DNA of 57,129 bases from Dehalococcoidia bacterium (GTDB taxonomy: Bacteria; Chloroflexota; Dehalococcoidia; SM23-28-2; WHTN01). The stretch lies in assembly GCA_009377715.1 (NCBI GenBank), contig WHTN01000001.1, forward strand, positions 25,092-82,220, read 5' to 3'. A model generated the notes under the pieces. The model was not told where the DNA came from. It made no database searches and saw nothing but the letters and a program-made list of their open reading frames with translations. The position numbers were made by a program, and so were the translations under genes. Of the stretch, positions 27,705 to 36,824 are shown piece after piece. Position 1 is the stretch's first letter, and each line of letters starts with the position of its first letter.

Positions 27705-28398
27705 CTAGGGGTATGGTATCGTCCTCTTTGGATTATCGTTACCACCCTGCGTGATATCGCCCGTATCGACGATAATGCTTCCGTCGGCCAGCTTGGAGAC
27801 CGACATCGTATCCATGGGATGAGGCGCGGGCCCATCTATGCGGATGCCCGCCTTAGTGTAGGTCGACCCGTGGCACGGGCAAAGGAACCAGCCGGTTGTG
27901 CCGCTGTATACCTCATTTTCCTGCCAAGGCACTGTGCAGCCGAGGTGTGGGCACTTCTGCCACAGGGCGACGAGACCTCCATTTGCCGGCCTCCCCAAGG
28001 TCGCCGTATATGCCCTCGTTCGCTTGCAGATTTGCTAGCCAGAACTTCCCCTTAATGAAACGCACGGGAGCGCTCCCCGCTGCTGGAATCTGTTCGGCCG
28101 GCACAGCGATCGGCCCGCCAAAACCCACAATCTTACGAGGGAAAAGAAAATCTAGCCCGCTCAGAGTCGTAGCCACCGCCAGCCCTAAGCCTGTCCAGGA
28201 AGTTCCTAACAGAAAGCTCCGGCGGGAAATAGGTGAGCCGCCCGGCGTTGCTATCGCTACAGGCGTCGCCGCTTGTAGCGTTGCTGCCGTTGTCGCGACG
28301 CGCGTATTAGCTAGCAGTTGCTGTGCCGGACCGGCCGCGATTCGCCATATGCCTGACTGATCGTGTTGGGCCTGCGATTGAGTATACCCTTGCGCCAT
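27705..28398 (-). pseudogene. Second Rieske iron-sulfur protein, frameshifted
   Basis: The start at ATG 28398 follows the subunit IV stop by two bases. The N-terminal frame gives the anchor (ISRRSFLLGTSWTGLG) and GDLGEA; from about 27985 the sense moves to the next frame, [16 protein letters not shown], with CPCHGSTY intact. One extra base in a CCGGC run explains it, and the 694-base length is a multiple of three plus one. Apart from this lesion the gene is fully conserved with the neighbour at 26634, so an assembly error is quite possible. If real, the upstream complex relies on one Rieske protein. Confidence 0.85.
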
Positions 28399-28400
28399 AT

Positions 28401-29315
28401 TTACCCCTCGTCCACCACGATGCCCCAAGGTGGCACCAGTTCCTGACCTGGGCCGCGAAAGAAGCTGCCGGTAACCGTTAGGACTAAGAAGGTGAAGAAA
28501 AAGCCAGTAAACAGCACGAGCATCAAGTCCCGGCGCGTCCGCAGCCAGCCGAGCATGAAGACCGTGTATATCATAGCGACCGTAAAGCCGAAGATAAGAC
28601 TGAGCGGAATGACCTGCCCCGACATGATGCCCGGGAGGTTAAGGTGGAAGTTGCACCATAGGTGCAGATCCTTGAAATAGATGTCACAGACTTGTTGGTT
28701 GAATGGCACAGGTATGTTTCTTAGGTCCTCCGGCCACGCAAAGCGTCCCTCGAAGTCCTTTACGCTAAGAAGCCCTTTGTTCACAAGGACTTCGCTGCCA
28801 TCCAGCTGGGTCTCTCGAATAGGCTGAAGGCCCGGCACCCAGCGGGTGATCGCTTCGAATTTGCCAGCATCGAACAGGATTAACAGGATGTTTATGGCAG
28901 AGGCGTAGATCGCTCCGAAGCCGAAGATCTTTACCGCGTTTTTCGTGCCGAACCAGACGCCCCGGCCTTCGGTATCGCGGTCGAGGTAGGGGACCATTAT
29001 CAGACCTATAATGGCGATCGTCGGCAAGATCACGCCTGCCCAAGCCTTGTCCATGTGCAGCAGCAACTCCTGGAGATTCAGGAAGTACCACGGCGCCTTG
29101 GAGGGGTTAGGCGTAATGTCCGGGTTAGCCCGGTTTAGCAGCGGCGCGTCGATGAAGACCGATAGCAGGATAAAGGTGATAGTAAAAAGAACGGCGCAGA
29201 TAAATTCGGGGAAGAGCAAGTCTGGCCATACCAGAAGCTCCTCTTCTCTTTCCCGGCGCTGCCTTGGCCTGGCTGGTCGCTGGGCTGCGGGTCGCGCCGT
29301 CTGTTCTATCGCCAT
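28401..29315 (-). CDS. Cytochrome b C-terminal half / subunit IV-like
   Basis: About 304 residues from ATG 29315. Several membrane helices are clear (for example FICAVLFTITFILLSVFI and WAGVILPTIAIIGLIMV), with a QELLLHM loop and PWYFLNLQELL resembling subunit IV of b6f and the C-terminal cytochrome b of split bc complexes. It forms the quinol site with the N-terminal cytochrome b gene immediately upstream. The predicted start lies 26 bases after the cytochrome b stop; a GTG at 29369 would overlap it. The N-terminus is unusually Arg-rich. Confidence 0.85.
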   Translation of the reverse strand: MAIEQTARPAAQRPARPRQRREREEELLVWPDLLFPEFICAVLFTITFILLSVFIDAPLLNRANPDITPNPSKAPWYFLNLQELLLHMDKAWAGVILPTIAIIGLIMVPYLDRDTEGRGVWFGTKNAVKIFGFGAIYASAINILLILFDAGKFEAITRWVPGLQPIRETQLDGSEVLVNKGLLSVKDFEGRFAWPEDLRNIPVPFNQQVCDIYFKDLHLWCNFHLNLPGIMSGQVIPLSLIFGFTVAMIYTVFMLGWLRTRRDLMLVLFTGFFFTFLVLTVTGSFFRGPGQELVPPWGIVVDEG

Positions 29316-29340
29316 CGCTTCGCTATTTTCTTCTCTGCCC

Positions 29341-30117
29341 TTAGAGAGGTCTAGCCATCCCGCCGTCACGTCTGATGCGCCAGAAGTGGACGGCCATGAA
29401 TATCGCGGCCGCCAGCGGTAGCGCCAAAACGTGCAGCGTGTAGAAGCGTATGAGCGCGTTCTGCCCGATTTCGAAGCCTCCGAACAGCACCAACTGCGTC
29501 TCGTCGCCGAGGTAAGGTGCCGAACCGCCGATACCGTGGCCGACGGTGATAGCCCAGAGGGCTAGCTGGTCCCAGGGCAGCAGGTAGCCGGTGAAGCTAA
29601 GGAGCAGGGTGAGTACGAGCAGGATAACGCCCACCACCCAGTTGAATTCTCTAGGCGCCTTATACGCGCCGGTATAGAAGACGCGGAACATATGTAAGAA
29701 CACGAAGATGACCATACCGTGCGCTGTCCAGCGGTGGACGTTGCGCATTAACTGGCCGAAGCGCACGTCCGTCTGTATCGCTTGAATATCGTTATACGCG
29801 CGGTCAACCGAGGGCACGTAGTAGAACATGAGAAGCACGCCTGTGACTGTGAGCATCAGGAACATGAAGAACGTTAGCCCGCCGAGGCAGTAGGTGTGCG
29901 TTATTTTGACGTGCGTGCGGTGTATTCGCGTGGGGTGGAGATGGAGGAAGACGTTGGTCGCTACCGCCAGCATCTGATTCCGGGGGGTATTGGGGTAGCC
30001 GGAACGGAAGATGGACTGCCAGACGAAATTGTGGAACATCTTATCGTAGATAAGATCGCCCAGTATCTGAAACCGCTCTCGCGTATTTCTGGGTCGTCCG
30101 GGCTGTTCGACTGCCAT
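29341..30117 (-). CDS. Cytochrome b, N-terminal half (b6-like)
   Basis: 258 residues after AGGAGGACGTTAGTT. Four transmembrane helices carry the four haem ligands: His in NVHRWTAHG and FLHM, and His in TLHVLAL and VHFWRI. Length and split form match cytochrome b6. It binds two b haems in the membrane and passes electrons from quinol. It leads the operon with a 34-residue protein upstream. Confidence 0.93.
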   Translation of the reverse strand: MAVEQPGRPRNTRERFQILGDLIYDKMFHNFVWQSIFRSGYPNTPRNQMLAVATNVFLHLHPTRIHRTHVKITHTYCLGGLTFFMFLMLTVTGVLLMFYYVPSVDRAYNDIQAIQTDVRFGQLMRNVHRWTAHGMVIFVFLHMFRVFYTGAYKAPREFNWVVGVILLVLTLLLSFTGYLLPWDQLALWAITVGHGIGGSAPYLGDETQLVLFGGFEIGQNALIRFYTLHVLALPLAAAIFMAVHFWRIRRDGGMARPL

Positions 30118-30130
30118 AACTAACGTCCTC

Positions 30131-30235
30131 CTAGCGGGACCACCAATAGCCGAAAGCCACCATGATCGCCATAGAGCCTGCTATGGTCAGCAGGACTGCT
30201 AGAAACTCGAAGCCCTCGTGAACGTGTCCGAACAT
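30131..30235 (-). CDS. 34-residue single-helix membrane protein, likely bc-complex subunit
   Basis: ATG 30235 to TAG 30131, with AAGGACA upstream. It has one hydrophobic helix (EFLAVLLTIAGSMAIMVAFGYW) and ends in WWSR. It lies 13 bases before the cytochrome b start, behind a near-consensus promoter at 30286-30314, so it is the first gene of the operon. Small single-helix subunits stabilise b6f/bc complexes; the size and place fit that role, but no family match was recalled. Confidence 0.72.
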   Translation of the reverse strand: MFGHVHEGFEFLAVLLTIAGSMAIMVAFGYWWSR

Positions 30236-30285
30236 AGCTCTGTCCTTATCGTTACCGCTGTGCGGGTCTCCGATTCCAGCTAGCG

Positions 30286-30314
30286 ATTTTAATGTCGCCG
30301 TTCCTTAATGTCAA
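30286..30314 (-). promoter_or_regulatory. Promoter of the cytochrome bc operon with overlapping palindrome
   Basis: On the minus strand TTGACA (30314-30309) and TAAAAT (30291-30286) are 17 bases apart. The -35 box lies within a palindrome, AATGTCAACTGACATT (30307-30322), likely a repressor or activator site. The start would be near 30279, giving a 44-base leader to the 34-residue gene. Confidence 0.75.
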
Positions 30315-30322
30315 CTGACATT

Positions 30323-30549
30323 GTGAAGTCTATTGCAAGCCTAGTCTAGTATCATGGTATGCCTGTGTCAACGGCCTTTAGGCGATACTTTTAAAACTAT
30401 GTTGAGGCGGAATTCTTGTCTGTCATTGCGAGCCCTTTGTGTGACTGTTCTCCGCTCACCCCGAGCCCTTCGGCAAGCTCAGGATGTACTTGTCGAGGGG
30501 CAATGTCTCTATCATAGGGGCGGCCTTCCCGTGCGAGTGAGCACCTGCC
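30323..30549. repeat. Spacer with GTCATTGCGAG and TCGACAAGCTCAGG type repeats
   Basis: No gene is seen. Pieces of two dispersed repeat families lie at about 30420-30505 (TGTCATTGCGAGCC, then CTCACCCCGAGCCCTTCGGC and AAGCTCAGGATG). Confidence 0.55.
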
Positions 30550-31062
30550 TTAGCACGAACTACCTTCGGAAGAGAACCGTGCCACAACCGACCGTATAAA
30601 GTCCGTCTTGCTCTCCGTATAGCCCTCGCGGTCGGTGCGGAACTTTTCGGCCATTGCGACTTTGAGCTTGTAATATTCGTCCGCTATCAACGCATTATCC
30701 CGCAGCGCGTTGCGAAACACGAGATGCCGGATCCAAAACTCGCTGCCTAGATCCACCATGTGTAGATGATATCCAGGCTTGCTGAAGTAACGCCGATCCG
30801 GTAGGGCTACCTCGTGCTCAGGCTTGTAGACATAATCGAGGCGACTGAGTGGTTCGACGCACCTTGTCGCATCGCTAAGGCTTCCTACGCCGGCCATGAT
30901 ATCGACGATCGGCTTCGCGCCCAGCCCCGGTACGGACGTACTACCAATGTGCTCAATGGCAACTATTGCGTCAGGGGTAGCTTCGAGTATGCGTCGGCTC
31001 TCCTCGTCGTAAAGGCGTGGCCAAAGCGGATTGTACGGCACGATGATCACTGACTCGGGCAT
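30550..31062 (-). CDS. GrpB family protein
   Basis: From ATG 31062, 170 residues. The GrpB signature is visible: VPYNPLWPRLYDEE, IEHIGSTSVPGLGAKPIVDIM and YHLHMVDLGSEFW. GrpB proteins are nucleotidyltransferase-like (GSTS, KPIVD) but their substrates are mostly unknown. An in-frame extension to 31098 runs into the palindromic repeat at 31075-31200, so the later start is preferred. It stands alone. Confidence 0.85.
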   Translation of the reverse strand: MPESVIIVPYNPLWPRLYDEESRRILEATPDAIVAIEHIGSTSVPGLGAKPIVDIMAGVGSLSDATRCVEPLSRLDYVYKPEHEVALPDRRYFSKPGYHLHMVDLGSEFWIRHLVFRNALRDNALIADEYYKLKVAMAEKFRTDREGYTESKTDFIRSVVARFSSEGSSC

Positions 31063-31074
31063 ATCGTTACTCTC

Positions 31075-31200
31075 GTCAATGCGAGCGCAGCGAAGCAATC
31101 TCAGCCCGTTCTACTACGTTGGGCTTTAAGCCCGATCAGATTGGCTGTCGTTATCGCAATTCAGAGATTACCACGGTCGCCTTCAGCGACCTCGCAATAC
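31075..31200. repeat. Palindromic intergenic repeat (GTCATTGCGAG type)
   Basis: It begins GTCAATGCGAGCGCAGCGAA and ends with the inverted equivalent CCTCGCAATAC about 120 bases on. Copies with the same ends and length lie at 46502-46616 and 47663-47784. Confidence 0.75.
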
Positions 31201-31202
31201 GG

Positions 31203-31492
31203 TTAGAACTCATCGTATAAGTCACGCCAAGTTGGATTAACCGCCTCAATCAGTTCCAGTTTTCCCTTTCCTTGAACCAAATTTGATTTGTTTCTCTCGA
31301 AATATCGTAATTTCAGGATCGCCGAATATCTCGAAGTAAACAAGCTTACGAACGTTATAGCGTAGCGTAAATCCGTCATGCGGTTTCTCCTGATGCTCGT
31401 ATATCCGTCTCTTTAAGTTCGTTTGTAACTCTAGTATAAAGCACAGTGCCAAGCCTGCTCGTCATAATATAGACGTAATACCGCTTATCCAT
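31203..31492 (-). pseudogene. GIY-YIG nuclease family gene with two frameshifts
   Basis: Three frames joined read as one short GIY-YIG protein: DKRYYVYIMTSRLGTVLY at the start, KRRIYEHQEKPHDGFTLRYN and LVYFEIFGDPEITIFREKQIK in the middle, and IEAVNPTWRDLYDEF at the end (TAA 31203-31205). Two single-base additions, near 31412 and 31262, explain the shifts. The usual YIGVT strand reads YTRVT, so the catalytic region is also altered. This suggests a decayed small nuclease gene. Confidence 0.8.
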
Positions 31493-31498
31493 AGCCAA

Positions 31499-32206
31499 CT
31501 ACCACGGCCGCGTGCGCCGCAGTCGCAGCAGCCCCTGCACATCCTCCGACACCGTCCGCCGGATGTTGACGCGCGTGTCCGAATCCTCGATCCAGCGCAC
31601 AGGGATGTCCTTGACGCGATAGCCGCGCTTCTCCGCCAGGATCAGCAACTCCGTATCGAAAAACCATTCGTCGTTCTCGATAAGTGGCACCAGTTCTTGG
31701 ACGGCGCGCTGGCTCGCGGCCTTGAAGCCGCACTGCGCATCGCTAAAGCGGGTGCGAAACATCCCCTTGATCAGAAAGTTGTACCCCCGAGACAAAATCT
31801 CCCGCTTGATCGAGCGCTCAATATCGGCGCCGCGTGTCAGCCTCGTGCCCGTCGCAACGTCGTAGCCCTCCTCCGCGATCGCCGCGATCAGCTTCGGGAA
31901 CGCGGCCAGTTCGGTCGAGAGGTCTACGTCCATGTAGCTCACGATGTCTGCATTGCTGCCGAGCCACGCTGCCCGCAACGCCCGTCCGCGACCTTTTTGC
32001 GGGATGTGCAAGACAGCGGTCTGAGTAAAATCTTCGGTCAGGCGCTGGGCGACGGCTAGGGTCGAATCGATGGAGGCGTTATCGGCGATGAGGATACGCC
32101 ACTCGTGAGGCAGGTTCGCCGAGAGGAAGCCGTGCAGCTTCTCGATGCTGCTCGGCAATACATGCTCTTCGTTATAGACGGGGATAACGACGTCGACAGT
32201 TGCCAT
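31499..32206 (-). CDS. Family 2 glycosyltransferase (dolichyl-phosphate type)
   Basis: 235 residues with the GT-A fold of family 2: VVIPVYNEE, a nucleotide site (ADNASIDST), and a metal-binding SYMDVDLST. The C-terminus (DVQGLLRLRRT) follows the pattern of polyprenyl-phosphate glycosyltransferases. It would transfer a sugar from a nucleotide donor to a lipid carrier at the inner membrane face. There are no transmembrane segments. Its acceptor cannot be told. Confidence 0.85.
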   Translation of the reverse strand: MATVDVVIPVYNEEHVLPSSIEKLHGFLSANLPHEWRILIADNASIDSTLAVAQRLTEDFTQTAVLHIPQKGRGRALRAAWLGSNADIVSYMDVDLSTELAAFPKLIAAIAEEGYDVATGTRLTRGADIERSIKREILSRGYNFLIKGMFRTRFSDAQCGFKAASQRAVQELVPLIENDEWFFDTELLILAEKRGYRVKDIPVRWIEDSDTRVNIRRTVSEDVQGLLRLRRTRPW

Positions 32207-32262
32207 TTTTACTTGGGCCAGCCCGCGTCCATGCTAAGCTGAGGATCTTAGAAAAAACAAGA

Positions 32263-33795
32263 TCAGTGCCGGAAGTGGCGGATGCCGGTAAAGACCATCG
32301 CGATGCCGCGTTCGTCGGCGGCCTTTATCACTTCGTCGTCACGGATCGAGCCGCCCGGCTGCACGATCGACGAGATCCCGCCTTCCGCTGCCTGCTCGAT
32401 GCTGTCCGGAAAGGGGAAGAACGCGTCCGAAGCCAGCGCCGCTCCCTGCGACTGCTCTCCCGCGGCCCGCAAAGCTAGGAAGACGCTGTTCACGCGGTTT
32501 GGCTGGCCCGCGCCCATGCCCAGAAGCATATTGTCTTTCGCGACTACGATAGCGTTCGACTTGATATGCTTGGCTACCTTCCAGGCGAAGCGGAGGTCGC
32601 GCATCTCTTCCTCGGTCGGCTCCCGGCTCGTTACGGTCAGCAGCTCTAGTTCCGTATCGGCGTGAGCGTCTGGCGTTTGCACCAGAAAGCCGCCGCCTAC
32701 ACGGCGAAACTCCGACGGCGCGTCGCCTTTACCGGCATTGTCTACCGATAGGAGGCGCAAGTCGCGCTTGCGGCGCAGCACTTCGAGGGCCGCCTCGTCG
32801 AAACTCGGGGCGATGATTATTTCGTAAAAGGTCTTCGCGATCTCCTGTGCGGTCGCGCCGTCGAGCGGGTGGTTAATCGCGACGATGCCGCCGAACGCCG
32901 AGACGGGATCGCCTGCCAGCGCGCGTTGGTAAGCTTCGACGAGATCGTCGTAAGAGGCGAGGCCGCAGGGGTTTGTGTGCTTGATAATGGCAACCGTTGG
33001 CGCGGCGAAGTCTTGCACCGCCTTCCAGGCTGCATCGGCGTCCAGATAATTGTTATAAGATAACGCCTTGCCGTGTAGCTGCTGCGCTCCCATCACGCCT
33101 GCATCAGTCGAGCCGAGCGTCGTCTCCTCACGATATAGCGCTGCAACTTGATGCGGGTTCTCGCCGTAGCGTAGGTCCTCCAATTTACTTAGCGCGATCG
33201 TCATCTCCGAAGGTAGCGACTCTTCGCCGCGTCGCAAGTACTGGGAGACGGCCGTATCGTACATCGCCAAATGCTGAAACGCCTTCTGCGCAAGCCTCCT
33301 CCGCTCTTCTTGCGGCACGTCGCCTTTTTGAAGCATCGATAAGCATATTTCGTAATCGTTAGGATCGACGACTACGAGTACGTTCGGGAAATTCTTCGCC
33401 GCCGCGCGGATCATCGTCGGGCCGCCGATGTCGATATTCTCCAACGCCTCGTCTAGGCCTACGTCAAGCTTGCTAACGGTCTCGACGAACGGATAGAGGT
33501 TGACCATCACCAGATCGATGGTCTCGAAACCTTGCTTCGATAGCTCCTGCATATGCTCAGGTTCGTCGCGCCGCGCCAGAATGCCCGCGTGCACGGCGGG
33601 ATGTAGCGTCTTCACTCGTCCGCCCATTATCTCTGGAAAGCCCGTGATGTCCGACACGCTCTTGACCGGAACGCCGGCTTCAGCGATCGCACGCTGCGTG
33701 CCTCCGGTGCTAAATAGCTCGACGCCGAGATCGGCCAGCCCTCGCGCGAATTCCAAGAGGTTCGTTTTGTCGTATACGGAGATAATGGCTCTCAC
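32263..33795 (-). CDS. purH: Bifunctional AICAR transformylase / IMP cyclohydrolase
   Basis: 510 residues, near the family norm. The N-terminal IMP cyclohydrolase (YDKTNLLEFARGL, GGRVKTLHPAVHAG) and C-terminal transformylase (NNYLDADAAW, IKHTNPCG) are complete. It performs the last two steps of purine synthesis. It follows the aspartic-protease-like gene by four bases and purM, purF further upstream, all minus strand. Confidence 0.96.
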   Translation of the reverse strand: MRAIISVYDKTNLLEFARGLADLGVELFSTGGTQRAIAEAGVPVKSVSDITGFPEIMGGRVKTLHPAVHAGILARRDEPEHMQELSKQGFETIDLVMVNLYPFVETVSKLDVGLDEALENIDIGGPTMIRAAAKNFPNVLVVVDPNDYEICLSMLQKGDVPQEERRRLAQKAFQHLAMYDTAVSQYLRRGEESLPSEMTIALSKLEDLRYGENPHQVAALYREETTLGSTDAGVMGAQQLHGKALSYNNYLDADAAWKAVQDFAAPTVAIIKHTNPCGLASYDDLVEAYQRALAGDPVSAFGGIVAINHPLDGATAQEIAKTFYEIIIAPSFDEAALEVLRRKRDLRLLSVDNAGKGDAPSEFRRVGGGFLVQTPDAHADTELELLTVTSREPTEEEMRDLRFAWKVAKHIKSNAIVVAKDNMLLGMGAGQPNRVNSVFLALRAAGEQSQGAALASDAFFPFPDSIEQAAEGGISSIVQPGGSIRDDEVIKAADERGIAMVFTGIRHFRH

Positions 33796-33799
33796 TCAA

Positions 33800-34183
33800 T
33801 TAAGCCTTTCGGGTTCTTTGCATATTTAGCAGAAGGATGTCCGATTCCTTAAGTTCGCCTGTAGAAGGGTCTACCGCCCAGCCCATTCCCTCTAAAGTTC
33901 GCACGCCCACAAGAACTGTTTCTAAGGTGTCGATTATAAGAACCGACTCTACCATACTTTTGCCTTGGAGCAATATATGGGCGTATGACTGATCGAGGAC
34001 TTGAACGCCCGAAGCCGTTCGGACTCTAATTTGACCCACTATGTTTAATCCAAGCTGCTGAGCTAAAGGCCTCGGCAAAGTCGTCCACGTGGCGCCGGTA
34101 TCCACTAAGGCATCAAGGATTTCAATTGTCCCGTCGATTCTTTCTGGGTTGGACAGTTTTAGATTCACCCTGACGTGTCCCAT
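33800..34183 (-). CDS. Retropepsin-like aspartic protease (clan AA)
   Basis: A 127-residue protein with the DTGA catalytic triplet in DALVDTGATWTTLP and a following hydrophobic-hydrophobic-Gly segment (LVGVRTLEGMG), as in small bacterial clan AA proteases that work as homodimers. It has no signal peptide, so it acts in the cytoplasm. It is wedged between purM and purH with almost no spacing, so it is co-transcribed with purine genes; its target is unknown. Confidence 0.8.
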   Translation of the reverse strand: MGHVRVNLKLSNPERIDGTIEILDALVDTGATWTTLPRPLAQQLGLNIVGQIRVRTASGVQVLDQSYAHILLQGKSMVESVLIIDTLETVLVGVRTLEGMGWAVDPSTGELKESDILLLNMQRTRKA

Positions 34184-34185
34184 CG

Positions 34186-35256
34186 TTAACTCCAGATAAC
34201 ACCCTTGCCTTTTACAACCTCACCCACCGCAATCGCCTCCGGCAGGTGACGCATTACTTCGCCGGCGTTTTCAGGCGCGCAGGCTAGCACGATGCCTATG
34301 CCCATATTAAACGTACGGTACATCTCTTCGTCGCTTATGCCGCCGCGCTGCTGGATCAGCGAGAAGACAGCTGGCACTTTCCACGAATCACGCTCGAAGC
34401 GGGCGGCTAGGCCCTCCGGCAGGATGCGCGGCACGTTCCCGGGCAAGCCGCCGCCCGTGATATGAGCGATCCCCTTCGGTAGAGGCGGCTCGTGAGCCGC
34501 CCGCGCCGCCAGCAGCGGCTTGAGGTCGCCGTAATAGCAGCGATGTGGCGTGAGCAGCGCCTCGCCCAGCGTCGTCCCGAGCTCATCGTAATGTTTATCG
34601 AGGGCCGCCCGTTCGTGCTCAAGGTCGCCGCCAACTCCTATGCCGAAGACGTGCCGCGCTAGCGAATAGCCGTTGGTGTGGAGGCCGTTCGATGGCAAAG
34701 CTAGGAGGACATCGCCTTCGCGAATTGCACTGCCATCGATCACACCCGACCGCTCCACGATGCCGACGATAAAGCCGACGAGATCGAAGTCGCCGGGCGC
34801 GTAAACGTCCGGCATATCAGCCGTTTCGCCGCCCAGCACTGCGCAGCCGGCGTCCTTACAAGCAGATATGATGCCCTGCAAGAGGGCTGCTTTCTGCTCG
34901 TTCGTCAGCGAACTGCTCGCGATGTAGTCGAGGAAGAAAAGCGGATGGGCGCCAGTCGTAAGAATGTCGTTGACGCAGTGGTTTACGAGGTCGATGCCTA
35001 CCGTGTCGTACCGACCCATCAGCGAGGCGATCTTCACCTTCGTGCCGACGCCGTCGGCGCTCGCTACGAGCACCGGGTCGGTATACCCGCCTCCGAGCTT
35101 GAAAAGCCCGGCGAATGGGCCAATGTCTGCTAACACTTCGGGACGTCGCGCGGTCGCAACTAGACGCTTGATCTGGTCTACGAAACCTTCGCGGGCAGCT
35201 ACGTCAACGCCGACATCGGCGTAGGTCATAGCCTGCGGTTGCTGTTCAGACGTCAT
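34186..35256 (-). CDS. purM: Phosphoribosylformylglycinamidine cyclo-ligase
   Basis: 356 residues, close to the family norm. AIR synthetase motifs are clear: YADVGVDVAAREGFV, VASADGVGTK and GGGLPGNVPRILPEG. It makes AIR from FGAM with ATP. It starts nine bases after the purF stop; an internal ATG at 35229 is a possible alternative start. Confidence 0.95.
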   Translation of the reverse strand: MTSEQQPQAMTYADVGVDVAAREGFVDQIKRLVATARRPEVLADIGPFAGLFKLGGGYTDPVLVASADGVGTKVKIASLMGRYDTVGIDLVNHCVNDILTTGAHPLFFLDYIASSSLTNEQKAALLQGIISACKDAGCAVLGGETADMPDVYAPGDFDLVGFIVGIVERSGVIDGSAIREGDVLLALPSNGLHTNGYSLARHVFGIGVGGDLEHERAALDKHYDELGTTLGEALLTPHRCYYGDLKPLLAARAAHEPPLPKGIAHITGGGLPGNVPRILPEGLAARFERDSWKVPAVFSLIQQRGGISDEEMYRTFNMGIGIVLACAPENAGEVMRHLPEAIAVGEVVKGKGVIWS

Positions 35257-35265
35257 TGGCTTTGA

Positions 35266-36726
35266 CTAACGGCGCCGATCGACGTCCCAACCTTCGCCGG
35301 CCGGGATAAGCGACTCTGAGGAGTCGTTGTGCTCGAAGACCAGCTTGTCCATCTGTAGCTGGACGGGAATGGGGTATTTGCCGGTGAAACAGGCGTTGCA
35401 GAATTCTTCTTGGGGCAGGCCGATCGCCTTCGCGAGACCCTCTAGACTTAGGTAGCCTAAGGTGTCCGCGGCTATATGTTCGCGTATCTCCGGCACGCTC
35501 TTCTGCGCGGCGATAAGCTCCCACTGCGTCGCCATATCGATGCCAAAGTGGCACGGGTGGCGGATCGGCGGAGCGCAGATCCGCATATGTACCTCGCGAG
35601 CGCCGGCGCGCCGCAATAGTTCGATAATCCGCGGCGTTGTGGTGCCGCGCACTATGGAGTCGTCTACTACCACCACGCGCTTGCCTTCGAGGACTTCTCG
35701 AAGCGGATTGAACTTGAGATGAACGCCGAGCTCGCGGATACGCTGGTCGGGCTGAATGAAAGTCCGGCCGACGTAGCGGTTCTTCACCAACGCCTCGACG
35801 TACGGTATCCCCGACTCATTCGCATAACCGATGGCCGCTGCCGTTGCCGAGTCTGGTACGCCCGTCACGATGTCAGCGTCTATCGGGTGCTCTCGCGCTA
35901 ATTGCGCCCCCATAGCCATACGTACTGGGTGGATAAGTTTGCCTTTGAGCAGGCTGTCCGGTCGCGAAAAGTAAATGAACTCGAAGAGGCAAAGGGCGTG
36001 TCTCGTCTCTTCCATCGTTTTTATAGAGGTAAGGCCGTTCTCATCGATATAAACAGCCTCGCCCGGCTCGACCTCTCTCACGAACTCCGCGCCTAGATGG
36101 TCGAGAGCACAAGTCTCGGAAGCGACGACCCAGTTGCCGTTCAAAAGGCCGAGACTTAGAGGTCGCACGCCTAAAGGATCGCGAATGGCTATGATAGCGT
36201 CCGGCGTAAGGATCACTAGGCAATACGCCCCTTCAAGCCTGCGCATCGTATGGCGGAGGCGCTCCTCCCATGTATTGCCGGGGGCGCCGGCCAGCAGATG
36301 GGCGATTATCTCGCTATCGGTGCTGGTCTGGAAGACTACGCCTTGCTCTTCAAGCTGGCGTCGCAGGGCCTCGCTGTTTACCAGGTTCCCGTTATGGCCA
36401 AGGGCCATCGGTCCGCAAGCGCCGTTTACCTGTAGAGGCTGCGCGTTGACGATATGGCTGGAGCCGGTAGTGGAGTAACGCGTGTGGCCTATCGCCATAT
36501 GGCCTGAGAGATGGGGCAGGTCCGATTCGTCAAAGACTTGGGCTACCAGGCCCATGCCTGTACGGAGGTGTATGTTCTTGCCATCTGAGGTCGCTATGCC
36601 GGCGCTTTCCTGGCCCCGGTGTTGAAGGGCGTAAATACCGTAAAAAGTAAGGCGTGCTACGTCTTCACCAGGCGCATAAATCCCGAAGACGCCGCACGCC
36701 TCTCGTAAACTCGAATGGTCTGTCAT
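35266..36726 (-). CDS. purF: Amidophosphoribosyltransferase
   Basis: 486 residues. The class II glutamine amidotransferase domain opens with a ten-residue propeptide and catalytic Cys11 (REACGVFGIY), typical of the Bacillus-type enzyme; the phosphoribosyltransferase domain has VVVVDDSIVRGTT. It commits PRPP to purine synthesis. Cysteines spaced in the C-terminus (Cys in RICAPPIRHPCHFG, EEFCNACF) suggest a [4Fe-4S] cluster. Confidence 0.96.
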   Translation of the reverse strand: MTDHSSLREACGVFGIYAPGEDVARLTFYGIYALQHRGQESAGIATSDGKNIHLRTGMGLVAQVFDESDLPHLSGHMAIGHTRYSTTGSSHIVNAQPLQVNGACGPMALGHNGNLVNSEALRRQLEEQGVVFQTSTDSEIIAHLLAGAPGNTWEERLRHTMRRLEGAYCLVILTPDAIIAIRDPLGVRPLSLGLLNGNWVVASETCALDHLGAEFVREVEPGEAVYIDENGLTSIKTMEETRHALCLFEFIYFSRPDSLLKGKLIHPVRMAMGAQLAREHPIDADIVTGVPDSATAAAIGYANESGIPYVEALVKNRYVGRTFIQPDQRIRELGVHLKFNPLREVLEGKRVVVVDDSIVRGTTTPRIIELLRRAGAREVHMRICAPPIRHPCHFGIDMATQWELIAAQKSVPEIREHIAADTLGYLSLEGLAKAIGLPQEEFCNACFTGKYPIPVQLQMDKLVFEHNDSSESLIPAGEGWDVDRRR

Positions 36727-36824
36727 AAAGACACGCGTTGCATATAAAGACCTTCGTTAAGGATTAGGCAGCTATGCACTTTCACGGTATCACATCGATA
36801 TTGGTCGTGCAAGACTAGATAGGA

